From an uncultured Acetatifactor sp. (lineage in GTDB: Bacteria; Bacillota; Clostridia; Lachnospirales; Lachnospiraceae), in the NCBI GenBank assembly GCA_947631615.1, contig CANRLX010000016.1, forward strand, positions 1 to 42,788: a stretch of 42,788 bases of DNA, written 5' to 3'. The notes under the pieces are model-generated. The model saw only the letters and a list, made by a program, of their open reading frames with translations, ran no database searches and had not been told where the DNA came from. The translations under genes were made by a program, and so were the position numbers. Positions 8,185 through 16,138 of the stretch are shown piece by piece (position 1 is the first letter of the stretch; the number at the start of each line of letters is the position of its first letter).

Positions 8185-9489
8185 ATGCGTATGTACGATA
8201 TTATCATGAAAAAACGAAACGGCGGGGAGCTTTCGGAGGAGGAGATCCGCTTTTTTGTGCGCGGGTACACGGCGGGAGAGATTCCGGATTATCAGGCGGC
8301 CGCTTTGATGATGGCCATATATTTCCGGAAAATGTCGGAGAGGGAGACTTTCGCCCTGACTATGGCGATGGCCGAGAGCGGGGACCGGCTGGATCTGTCG
8401 GCCATAAAAGGGGTGAAGGTGGATAAGCACAGCACCGGAGGGGTGGGGGATAAGACCTCCCTTGCGCTCGCCCCCATGGTGGCGGCATGCGGCGTACCGG
8501 TGGCGAAGATGAGCGGCAGAGGCCTGGGGCACACCGGCGGCACGATCGATAAGCTGGAGAGCTTTGCCGGATTTACCACGGCGCTCACCACAAAGCAGTT
8601 TCTTACAAATGTGAACGAGATCGGCATTGCCATTATGGGACAGACGGCGGATCTCGCCCCGGCGGACAAAAAGCTCTATGCGCTTCGGGATGTGACCGCC
8701 ACGGTGGATAACATGTCCCTGATCGCCAGCTCCATTATGAGCAAGAAGCTGGCGGCCGGGGCGGACGCCATTGTGCTGGATGTGAAAACCGGAAGCGGCG
8801 CTTTTATGAAAACCGAGGAGGACGCCTTTGCCCTGGCGGAAGAGATGGTGAAGATCGGAAGGAACGCGGGGAGGAACACCTCGGCGGTGATCTCCGACAT
8901 GGATCAGCCCCTTGGCTGCGCGGTGGGGAACGCGCTGGAGGTGGCGGAGGCCATCGAGACCTTGAAGGGCAACGGGCCCGCGGATTTTGTGGAGCTCTGC
9001 CTCACCCTGGGGAGCAGGATGCTGGTCGCCGGAGGGGCTGCCGGAGAGGATGCCGAGGCGCGGGAAATGTTAAGCAGCGTGATCGGGGACGGGAGCGCGC
9101 TGGATAAGCTGGCCGCTTTTGTGGAGGCCCAGGGGGGAGACGCGAGGGCGGTGTACGATACCGAGCTTCTGCCCAAGGCGTCCATCGTGGAGCCGGCCGT
9201 CTCTTTCTGCGACGGCTATGTGCGTAGCATTGCCTGTGACGAGATCGGCATCTGTTCCCTGATCCTGGGAGGGGGAAGAGAGACCAAGGAGAGCGGGATC
9301 GATCTGTCGGTGGGCCTGGTGCTTAAAAAGAAGGTGGGGGATCAGGTGACAAAGGGCGAGCCGCTCGCCTATCTGTACGCGAACGACCAGGGGAAGCTGT
9401 CGCAGGCCAGGGAGAGATTCCTGAACGCCTATGTGATCGGCGGGGAGGAGCCCAAGAAACGACCGTTTATCAAAGGCGTTCTCCGTTGA
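8185..9489 (+). CDS. pdp: Pyrimidine-nucleoside (thymidine) phosphorylase
   Basis: The 434-residue enzyme splits pyrimidine nucleosides with phosphate into base and (deoxy)ribose-1-phosphate. The family signature is clear: [19 protein letters not shown], then [17 protein letters not shown], and later [25 protein letters not shown] 8185 lies eight bases after a perfect AGGAGG; an upstream GTG at 8176 overlaps that RBS and is rejected. It starts only 12 bases after the ABC ATPase gene with no terminator, so it may be read through from the cobalamin-controlled promoter. Whether it is Pdp (uridine and thymidine) or DeoA (thymidine) cannot be decided by eye. Confidence 0.93.
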   Translation: MRMYDIIMKKRNGGELSEEEIRFFVRGYTAGEIPDYQAAALMMAIYFRKMSERETFALTMAMAESGDRLDLSAIKGVKVDKHSTGGVGDKTSLALAPMVAACGVPVAKMSGRGLGHTGGTIDKLESFAGFTTALTTKQFLTNVNEIGIAIMGQTADLAPADKKLYALRDVTATVDNMSLIASSIMSKKLAAGADAIVLDVKTGSGAFMKTEEDAFALAEEMVKIGRNAGRNTSAVISDMDQPLGCAVGNALEVAEAIETLKGNGPADFVELCLTLGSRMLVAGGAAGEDAEAREMLSSVIGDGSALDKLAAFVEAQGGDARAVYDTELLPKASIVEPAVSFCDGYVRSIACDEIGICSLILGGGRETKESGIDLSVGLVLKKKVGDQVTKGEPLAYLYANDQGKLSQARERFLNAYVIGGEEPKKRPFIKGVLR

Positions 9490-9504
9490 GCGGTGAACTA
9501 TCAT

Positions 9505-9532
9505 ACATATTTTTTCCGGTAACCCATATATT
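9505..9532 (+). promoter_or_regulatory. Candidate sigma-E (mother cell) promoter for yqfC
   Basis: ACATATT (9505-9511) and CATATATT (9525-9532) are 13 bases apart and each match the Bacillus sigma-E consensus (KMATATT and CATACAHT) at all but one position. The downstream genes yqfC and yqfD are sporulation genes in Bacillus. The predicted start of the RNA would be near 9540, on the start codon itself. Confidence 0.4.
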
Positions 9533-9538
9533 TTTACC

Positions 9539-9817
9539 ATGAAGAAAAACGCAAACATTCCCAAAAAAGAACAGCTTATCGATTCCCTGAAGCTTCCGAA
9601 GGATGTCTGTCTCGGAGCCCTGCGTGTCACCCTGACGGGCAGCACGGAGGCCTGGATCGAGAATTATAAGGGGATCCTGGAATACACGGAAAACCAGATT
9701 CTCCTCCAGGGAAAGACCTGTCAGGTCTGCTTTGAGGGAAACCGTCTTTCCATCGACTATTACACCAACGAGGATATGAAGATCAGCGGCTGCATCGCCT
9801 GCGTGAGGTACCTTTAG
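9539..9817 (+). CDS. yqfC: YqfC family sporulation protein
   Basis: The 92-residue protein fits the YqfC family in length and in the pattern of LPKDVCLGALRVTLTGS, followed by WIENYKGILEYTENQILL and a final IxACVRYL. In Bacillus it belongs to the mother-cell sigma-E programme and sits beside yqfD, as here; its biochemical role is not known. The ATG at 9539 has no Shine-Dalgarno sequence in the 20 bases before it (CCCATATATTTTTACC), and there is no better start downstream, which is odd. Confidence 0.88.
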   Translation: MKKNANIPKKEQLIDSLKLPKDVCLGALRVTLTGSTEAWIENYKGILEYTENQILLQGKTCQVCFEGNRLSIDYYTNEDMKISGCIACVRYL

Positions 9818-9851
9818 AGAAACAGTCGCGGTGTGAAAGGAGAGCGGAGAT

Positions 9852-11075
9852 ATGATAGGGATATTGCGGTACCTGAGAGGCTGTCTCAGGATAAAGGTCT
9901 GGGGGTTTTCGCCGGAGCGTTTTATGAATCTTTGCAGCAATCGGGATATTCTGCTGTGGGATATTGAGCGGGACGGCGAGGCCTACTATATGAGCATCTC
10001 TCTGAGGAGCTTTTACAGGCTCCGCCCCATCGCCAAAAAAACGGGAACAAGGGTAGCCATATTGCATAGATATGGACTACCCTTTTTTCTGCCGACGCTT
10101 AGGAAGCGCAAGGTCTTTGTGTTCGGGTTTGTGCTGGCGGTGGTTTTCTGGATGTGGTCCACCCTCTATATCTGGGATATCGAGCTTCAGGGAAACTATC
10201 AGATCACCGAGGACGCCTTCGACGAATTTCTGGAGGAGGAGAGCGTCCGGATCGGTATGCGGAAGAGCCAGCTGAATATCGGGGAATTGGAAAAGGCGAT
10301 CCGCAGGAGCTTTCCCCAGGTCACCTGGACGTCCGCAAAGCTTTCCGGCACAAGGCTTAAGATAGACGTCAAGGAAAACGACGCCCCTATCGCGGCGGAG
10401 GAGGAACCGAATGAGGGGGGAACGGACCTGGTGGCGGAGTATGGGGGCACGATCGTGTCCATGATCGTGCGAAGCGGCGTCCCCAAGGTGGCCATCGGGG
10501 ACACGGTGGAGGAGGGCGCCGTCCTGGTGGAGGGACTGGTGCCCATCTATAACGACGACGCCACGGTGCGGGAATATCAGGCGGTGGCCTCGGACGCGGA
10601 TATTGTGATCGAGCGGATGCGGACCGAGACCCTGACGCTGCCCATAGACTATATCAAAAAAGTGTACACGGGGCGGACAAAACAGCGCTATTTTCTCCGG
10701 GTGGGGGACAGAGAGTGGAGAATGCCGATGGACCGGCCCTTTTTGGTATATGACAGCGTGATACGCCAGGGCCGGCCGTTGATTTTTGAGCGGCTCTCCA
10801 TCCCCGTCTATCTGGGCAGCTACACCTATAGGGAGTACCAAAATGTGGAGTATGAATACTCTCAGGAGGAGGCGGAAACACTGCTTCATGAAAATTTAAC
10901 CACTTTTCTTTCAACTTTAGAGGAAAAGGGGGTACAAATTATTCAAAAAGATGTTAGAATAGATACAAGTGGCAGTGAGTGGGAGCTCTACGGAGAGTTT
11001 CTGGTGCACGAACCGGCGGGAAGAGCCGTGGAAGCCACAATGCCGGAAACGGAGGAGAAGGAAACGGATGAGTGA
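9852..11075 (+). CDS. yqfD: Sporulation protein YqfD (stage IV)
   Basis: The 407-residue protein starts at ATG 9852 behind AAGGAGAG. A short cytosolic N-terminal domain (with the repeated FYRLRPIAKKTGTRV type segment) is followed by one membrane span near residues 93-113 (FVLAVVFWMWSTLYIWDIEL) and a large outside domain that begins with a POTRA-like segment (GNYQITEDAFDEFLEE). This matches the YqfD family, which acts in the mother cell during engulfment or later. The last eight bases overlap the start of phoH (ATGAGTGA), so phoH is translationally coupled. Confidence 0.92.
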   Translation: MIGILRYLRGCLRIKVWGFSPERFMNLCSNRDILLWDIERDGEAYYMSISLRSFYRLRPIAKKTGTRVAILHRYGLPFFLPTLRKRKVFVFGFVLAVVFWMWSTLYIWDIELQGNYQITEDAFDEFLEEESVRIGMRKSQLNIGELEKAIRRSFPQVTWTSAKLSGTRLKIDVKENDAPIAAEEEPNEGGTDLVAEYGGTIVSMIVRSGVPKVAIGDTVEEGAVLVEGLVPIYNDDATVREYQAVASDADIVIERMRTETLTLPIDYIKKVYTGRTKQRYFLRVGDREWRMPMDRPFLVYDSVIRQGRPLIFERLSIPVYLGSYTYREYQNVEYEYSQEEAETLLHENLTTFLSTLEEKGVQIIQKDVRIDTSGSEWELYGEFLVHEPAGRAVEATMPETEEKETDE

Positions 11076-12066
11076 GGTTTCCGTGGGAATAGAGATGCCC
11101 GCAGAGCATATGCAAAAGGTGTTCGGTATGCAGGATGCCTATTTGAAAAAGCTGGAGCATGACTTTCAGGTGACGGTGGTGAACCGGGGCGGCCAGGTCG
11201 TCATCATCGGCGAGGAGGAGAGGGTGCACAGGGCGCAGAGCGTCCTGCAGCAGCTTGCCATCCTCTCCGAGCGGGGAAATGAGATCGAGGAACAAAGCGT
11301 GGATTATGCGATCACCATGGGAAGGGAAAAACAGGAGGAGGTCCTTTCGGAGATCGATTCCGACTGTATCTGCCACACCGTAAACGGGAAGCCCATCAAG
11401 CCCAAGACGCTCGGGCAGAAAAAATATGTGGACGCCATTCGGGACAACATGATCGTGTTCGGGCTGGGGCCGGCGGGAACGGGGAAGACCTATCTGGCGA
11501 TGGCGATGGCGATCACGGCTTTTAAGAACGACGAGGTCGGCCGGATCATTCTGACCAGGCCCGCCATCGAGGCGGGGGAGAAGCTGGGCTTTCTGCCGGG
11601 CGATCTGCAGAGCAAGGTGGATCCCTACCTGCGCCCGCTGTATGACGCGCTCCATCAGATCATGGGAGCTGAGAGCTTTGCGCGGAACATGGAGAAGGGG
11701 CTGATCGAGGTGGCACCCCTTGCCTATATGAGGGGCAGGACGCTGGACAATGCCTACATCATTCTGGATGAGGCGCAGAACACCACGCCCGCCCAGATGA
11801 AAATGTTTTTGACCCGCATCGGATTCGGATCCAAGGTGGTGGTGACGGGAGACACCTCCCAGAAGGATCTGCCGGCGGGGACCCGCTCCGGCCTGGATAT
11901 CGCCGTGAAGGTTTTGAGCAGGATAGACGATATCGCCTTCTGCAGCCTGACCAGCAGGGACGTGGTGAGACACCCGCTGGTACAGCGGATCGTGAAGGCG
12001 TATGACGACTATGAAGCAAAAGAAAAATACAGAAGCCGAGAGAAATATGGAAATGGAAGAAGGTAA
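11068..12066 (+). CDS. phoH: PhoH family P-loop ATPase
   Basis: The 332-residue protein has a KH-like N-terminal segment (residues 1-80) and the PhoH ATPase core: Walker A GPAGTGKTYLAMAMA, TRPAIEAGEKLGFLPGD, Walker B AYIILDEAQNTTPAQMKMFLT and VVTGDTSQKDLP. PhoH2-like and PhoH proteins are RNA-linked ATPases; the gene order with ybeY fits a role in RNA or ribosome maintenance. The start ATG 11068 lies inside the end of yqfD behind GGAGGAGAAGGAAACGG. Confidence 0.95.
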   Translation: MSEVSVGIEMPAEHMQKVFGMQDAYLKKLEHDFQVTVVNRGGQVVIIGEEERVHRAQSVLQQLAILSERGNEIEEQSVDYAITMGREKQEEVLSEIDSDCICHTVNGKPIKPKTLGQKKYVDAIRDNMIVFGLGPAGTGKTYLAMAMAITAFKNDEVGRIILTRPAIEAGEKLGFLPGDLQSKVDPYLRPLYDALHQIMGAESFARNMEKGLIEVAPLAYMRGRTLDNAYIILDEAQNTTPAQMKMFLTRIGFGSKVVVTGDTSQKDLPAGTRSGLDIAVKVLSRIDDIAFCSLTSRDVVRHPLVQRIVKAYDDYEAKEKYRSREKYGNGRR

Positions 12067-13240
12067 GAGAAAACTGCATATCCTGCTGTTTTTGCCGGAG
12101 ATGTTTGGTATGCTCCTCGTGGCGGCAGGAATCTATGAGGTGGCATATTATGAGGAGCTTCCCTTTGACAGGACGCTTGGCTGTATGGTGATGGCGGTCC
12201 TGGGGGTAGCCCTGACGGGGTTTCGCATCCGCAGAGAATATTTAAACGATGAGCTGGATTACGACAACGCGGATCATCTCCTGCGGTTTTGGCTGGGATT
12301 TTTGGGAGGAGTGGCCGCCTCCTTTGCGTGCGTGTTTCTGCCGGTGGAGGGATGGCCCTTTCTTCCGGTGTTTGTCATGCTGTCCCTCTTCAGCAGCCCT
12401 GTCGCGGGGATCGTGTCCTCCATCGTGCTTTTGATGATACCGGCCGTATTGAGCGGGACGCCGGTCAGCGTGTTCGCTCTGTACCTTCTGTGCGGGATCT
12501 TTGGGGTGAGCCTGTTCTGCCGCATGGAGAATGAGGTGAAGGTCGGGATTCCGCTGTTTTTGTCCGTGCTGAGCCTTTTTGTGTGCGAGATGGCAGGTCT
12601 GATCCTGCCCGCGGACAGAAGGCCCGCCCTGGAGGATTTCGTGGTGCCGGTCGTCAATCTGATCCTGTCCAGCATTTTGCTTTTCTGCCTGATCAAGATC
12701 TTTTCCACCCAGGTGGTGTATCCGTATCGGGTTCCGTATCTGGAGATCAACGACACGGAGAACGAGATCCTGGTGAAGTGCAAAAAGGAGGATCGGGACA
12801 AGTATTTCCACGGCGTGCACACCGCGTATTTCTGCGAGCGCATCGCGGGGCGGTTTTCCATGGACGTGGATGCCATCAAATGCGCCGCCTACTACCACAA
12901 GATCGTGGAGGAGGATCCCTCCGTCATGGAGAAAAACCAATTTCCGCCCGGGGCGGTCCGGGTGCTGCGGGAATATATCGGAAGAGACCAGGGGGAGCAC
13001 GACAGCTGGCAGAAGGAGACCGCGGTGCTTCTGTGCGCGGACGAGATCGTGAGCCGTATCACAAAGCTGCTGCGGGAGACCGCGGATGCGAATCCGGATT
13101 ACGATCAGATCGTGGATTCTGTCTTCAAAAAATTTGACGATAAGAAGGTGTTTTTTAACAGCGATCTGACGCTTAAGGAGCTGATCACCATGCACAAGAT
13201 CTTTAAGGAGGAGAAACTGTACTATGACTTTTTACGTTGA
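12047..13240 (+). CDS. Degenerate PgpH-like 7TM-HD protein
   Basis: The gene holds the position of pgpH (yqfF), between phoH and ybeY. PgpH is a membrane c-di-AMP phosphodiesterase with an outside domain, seven membrane spans and a cytosolic HD domain. This protein (about 397 residues) has no large outside domain; it begins with membrane spans from about residue 9, has roughly seven of them to residue 225, and ends with an HD-like domain. The first metal histidine region is present (YFHGVHTAYFC) and a late Asp (CADEIV) too, but the signature HD is HK (AAYYHKIVEED, codons 12896-12901). The protein is therefore probably not an active phosphodiesterase. The start is uncertain: ATGs at 12002, 12011, 12047 and 12053 are in frame and none has a strong RBS. 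Confidence 0.82.
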   Translation: MEMEEGKRKLHILLFLPEMFGMLLVAAGIYEVAYYEELPFDRTLGCMVMAVLGVALTGFRIRREYLNDELDYDNADHLLRFWLGFLGGVAASFACVFLPVEGWPFLPVFVMLSLFSSPVAGIVSSIVLLMIPAVLSGTPVSVFALYLLCGIFGVSLFCRMENEVKVGIPLFLSVLSLFVCEMAGLILPADRRPALEDFVVPVVNLILSSILLFCLIKIFSTQVVYPYRVPYLEINDTENEILVKCKKEDRDKYFHGVHTAYFCERIAGRFSMDVDAIKCAAYYHKIVEEDPSVMEKNQFPPGAVRVLREYIGRDQGEHDSWQKETAVLLCADEIVSRITKLLRETADANPDYDQIVDSVFKKFDDKKVFFNSDLTLKELITMHKIFKEEKLYYDFLR

Positions 13241-13724
13241 GAACCGGACAAAGAGCGTCTTTTCCTTTGATCCCGAGGCACTGGTGAGAGAGGTGGCGGA
13301 GGCGGTCCTGGCGTCGGAGAAATGCCCCTATGAGGTGCAGCTCAGCGTGATTTTGACGGACAACGAGGGGATTCGCCAATACAATCGGGAATTTAGAGGG
13401 ATCGACAAAGAGACGGATGTGCTCTCGTTTCCCAATGTGGACTTTGCGTCGGAGGCGGACTTTTCGATCCTTGAGGAGCGGGAGGCAGATTATTTTGACC
13501 CCGATACGGGAGAACTTTTTTTGGGGGATATCGTCCTCTCTGTGGACAGGGTAAAGGAGCAGGCGGTAAGCTACGGGCACAGTGAGAAGAGGGAATTTGC
13601 CTTTCTCGTTGCGCACAGTATGCTCCATCTGTGTGGGTACGATCACATGGAGGAGGAGCAGGCGCGGATCATGGAGGCCAAGCAGGAGGCGGTCCTTCAA
13701 AAAATGGGGATCACCAGGGCATGA
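13224..13724 (+). CDS. ybeY: Endoribonuclease YbeY (rRNA maturation factor)
   Basis: The 166-residue protein contains the zinc-site signature HSMLHLCGYDH near residues 132-142, as in YbeY, a single-strand RNase needed for 16S rRNA 3' end maturation and ribosome quality control. The segment ELFLGDIVLSVDRV before it is also typical. ATG 13224 overlaps the end of the PgpH-like gene by 17 bases and has AAGGAGGAG about ten bases upstream. Confidence 0.95.
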   Translation: MTFYVENRTKSVFSFDPEALVREVAEAVLASEKCPYEVQLSVILTDNEGIRQYNREFRGIDKETDVLSFPNVDFASEADFSILEEREADYFDPDTGELFLGDIVLSVDRVKEQAVSYGHSEKREFAFLVAHSMLHLCGYDHMEEEQARIMEAKQEAVLQKMGITRA

Positions 13725-13759
13725 GCCGATAGTTTAGGGAGACAAAAGAGGAACGTTTT

Positions 13760-15367
13760 ATGAATCAGGTAGAGGTGAAGCGGCGGCAGATAGAGGGTTT
13801 TTCTCATCTGTTGGGAGCTGCGGCGATCTTGTTTTTGGGAAGGTTTATGGGGGAGAACGGGCTGGCATACTTTGCGGCTGCGTATGAGGCTTTTTCTTTT
13901 TTGTGGATCCTGGTGGGGCAGAAGACAGCCGATGCGCTGGGGCGGATGCTGCGCTCCAAAAATGCGAAGGGCCAGTATAAAAATAGGTATCGCATCAAAA
14001 GGTACGCGATGATCTCCCAGGGGATCCTGGGGCTTGCGGCGGGCGTTTTGCTTTTCCTTTTGGGAGGCGTCCTGGTGACCTATGTGTTCCACATGCCAAA
14101 GGGCGCGTCCCTGACGGTGATCTTTGCGGCCGTGCTCCTTCTTCGCACGGTGGAGTCCGTGCTTCTCGGGTATTTCCAGGGGATGGGCTCGGAGCTTCCC
14201 ACGGCGGTGACGGCGGTCCTCAGGCAGGCGCTTTTGATCGGGACCGGATTCCTGCTTGGGAGTCTGTTTTCGTCGTACGGAGAGAAGGTCAGCGCGCTTT
14301 TGGGACCGGAGAAATTCACGGGGATGTACGGGGCCATCGGCGTCGCGGCCGCCTGTGCGGTCACGGAGGTCTTTCTTCTGCTGTTCCTTCTTATCGTCTA
14401 CCGCGGGAGCGGCAGGGGGAAGGAGGCGGAACCGCAGGAAGGGCTGAGGTCCATCGACTCCTTCGGCGGTATGCTGCGCGCCCTGTACGGAACTATGGCG
14501 GGGGAGATTTTGTCGGCTCTTCTGCAGCGGCTGCCCGTCTGGATGGGGCTTGCGCTTCTGGGGGTGACGGCTTCGGAGCTTGTGGACACGGAGGTGGCCT
14601 ACGGCGTTTTTTACGGAAAATATCTTGTGATAACCGGCGGCATCCTCTTTCTGATAGATGCGCTCACCCTGCAGACCGCGGCCAGGGTACAGGCTCACTT
14701 AAAGAGAAACGATCCCAAGTATGCCCGCGGCATCTTTCAGACGGGGATTCATGTGTCGGCGGTGTACGGGATCTTTTTCTCCGTTTTTCTCGCTTCCATG
14801 GGAAACTATGTGGCGGAGATCTTCTGTAAAACGGGCGTGGAGATGGCAGGACAGATGCTTTCCCAGGGTTCCTTTGTCATCCTGTTTGCGGGGATTTCGG
14901 CATATTTTTATCGGCTACTTTGGATGTGGGGAAAGCGTCCCCTTGTGCTGACGGGGCTTTTTTCCATGAACGTTGTGTTTTTGGCGAGTGCGTTTCTGTT
15001 TTCCGGTGTGGGCAAATTCGGCGTGCACTCTTATGTGTACGCGGGGCTGGTCTCGGGCGCGGTCCTTTGTCTGTTCCTCGGTTTTTGGACACTCCGGGAG
15101 CTGGGGACGGGAATCGACTGGGTGCAGACTCTTGGGCTGCCGGCGGGCTGCGCCTGTGTGGCGGGGCTTGTCTGTTTGTTTGTGGGAAAGATGCTGTCTC
15201 CCCACCTGGGAGCCCCGGTTACGGTCGCGGTGTGCCTTTCGGCCTCCTGGATCCTCTACTGGTGCGCGCTGGTGTTACTGCGCAATTTTAGAGAGCAGGA
15301 GTTAAAGTATGTGCCGGCCGGAGGGATCGTCCGGGCGCTGGGACAGATCCTCCGCGTATATTCCTGA
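13760..15367 (+). CDS. Polysaccharide/lipid flippase-like membrane protein (MOP superfamily)
   Basis: The 535-residue protein has about twelve to fourteen hydrophobic segments and no obvious soluble domain. The pattern, with an early charged loop (ADALGRMLRSKNAKGQYKNR) and paired helices, fits the MATE/PST/SpoVB group of flippases rather than an ion-driven porter with a known motif. Its start at ATG 13760 follows AGAGGAA. In Bacillus this position is taken by dgkA, cdd and era, so the cluster diverges here. The substrate is unknown; a cell-wall or spore-wall lipid-linked sugar is a reasonable guess given the neighbours. Confidence 0.65.
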   Translation: MNQVEVKRRQIEGFSHLLGAAAILFLGRFMGENGLAYFAAAYEAFSFLWILVGQKTADALGRMLRSKNAKGQYKNRYRIKRYAMISQGILGLAAGVLLFLLGGVLVTYVFHMPKGASLTVIFAAVLLLRTVESVLLGYFQGMGSELPTAVTAVLRQALLIGTGFLLGSLFSSYGEKVSALLGPEKFTGMYGAIGVAAACAVTEVFLLLFLLIVYRGSGRGKEAEPQEGLRSIDSFGGMLRALYGTMAGEILSALLQRLPVWMGLALLGVTASELVDTEVAYGVFYGKYLVITGGILFLIDALTLQTAARVQAHLKRNDPKYARGIFQTGIHVSAVYGIFFSVFLASMGNYVAEIFCKTGVEMAGQMLSQGSFVILFAGISAYFYRLLWMWGKRPLVLTGLFSMNVVFLASAFLFSGVGKFGVHSYVYAGLVSGAVLCLFLGFWTLRELGTGIDWVQTLGLPAGCACVAGLVCLFVGKMLSPHLGAPVTVAVCLSASWILYWCALVLLRNFREQELKYVPAGGIVRALGQILRVYS

Positions 15368-15436
15368 TGTCTGTATAATTTGTTGAGAAAAGGCTGATAC
15401 TGAATACAAACCAATATTATATCTGTGCGAGGAAAT

Positions 15437-16126
15437 ATGAGATTTGTAAAAGGTATCGGTTTCTTTTTGGTATATCCGCTGCTTATGCTCACGCTTGGCT
15501 TTTTTACGGGGATGAAAGCGGTGCAGTTTTTCTATCCGGGGGATGCGGAGAACGGACAGGAGACGTCTGTGGAATGGGTCGATGGGCAAACGACTCGGAC
15601 GACCGAGGATGTCTTAGGCGGGAGGACGGACGAGCCCGCAGAGGAGTGGGGGCAGGAGGTCCTTGCGGCGGCATCCTCTGGGGAAACCCTGTCCGTGGAC
15701 ACGGAGTATGTGCTGGAGGAGACGGACCTGATCCGGCAGACGGTGGTGGAGACCACCTGGAAGCTTCCGTCCAGGTACGTGGGAATGAACCGCGAGCAGT
15801 TTCTGGAGGCGATGGAAACCTATGGGAACTATCCCCCTCTCTCGGAGCTGGAGAGAGGATTTGTGGGCCTGGAGGTCCTTTCCTTCTCCAGAGAGCGTGT
15901 CGTGGTGCAGATGAATTATGAGTACCTGCAGCCCAGCGAGGGCTTTTATCTCGCGGTTTTGGACAATGAGGTTGTGGTGTATCTGGAGGATCAAAAGACG
16001 GTCTATATCAACACGGGACTGAAGCTGGAGCAGCTTCCGGAAAAGATCCAGATGGAGATCATCCAGATGATGTGGGTGGAGAACCAGGAACAGCTGTACG
16101 ACTTTCTGGAGACGTACTCGTCGTAG
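15437..16126 (+). CDS. BofC-like membrane-anchored protein
   Basis: The 229-residue protein has one N-terminal membrane segment (residues 9-25, FFLVYPLLMLTLGFFTGM), an acidic linker to about 80, and a folded C-terminal part. The last 80 residues, with GFYLAVLDNEVVVYLEDQ and TVYINTGLKLEQLP, recall the C-terminal domain of BofC, the forespore protein that tunes SpoIVB signalling. The likeness is weak, so the family call is tentative. ATG 15437 has GCGAGGA close before it; a GTG at 15425 is possible. It is 12 bases upstream of the next gene and so likely co-transcribed with it. Confidence 0.5.
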   Translation: MRFVKGIGFFLVYPLLMLTLGFFTGMKAVQFFYPGDAENGQETSVEWVDGQTTRTTEDVLGGRTDEPAEEWGQEVLAAASSGETLSVDTEYVLEETDLIRQTVVETTWKLPSRYVGMNREQFLEAMETYGNYPPLSELERGFVGLEVLSFSRERVVVQMNYEYLQPSEGFYLAVLDNEVVVYLEDQKTVYINTGLKLEQLPEKIQMEIIQMMWVENQEQLYDFLETYSS

Positions 16127-16138
16127 AGAGGTAAGGAT

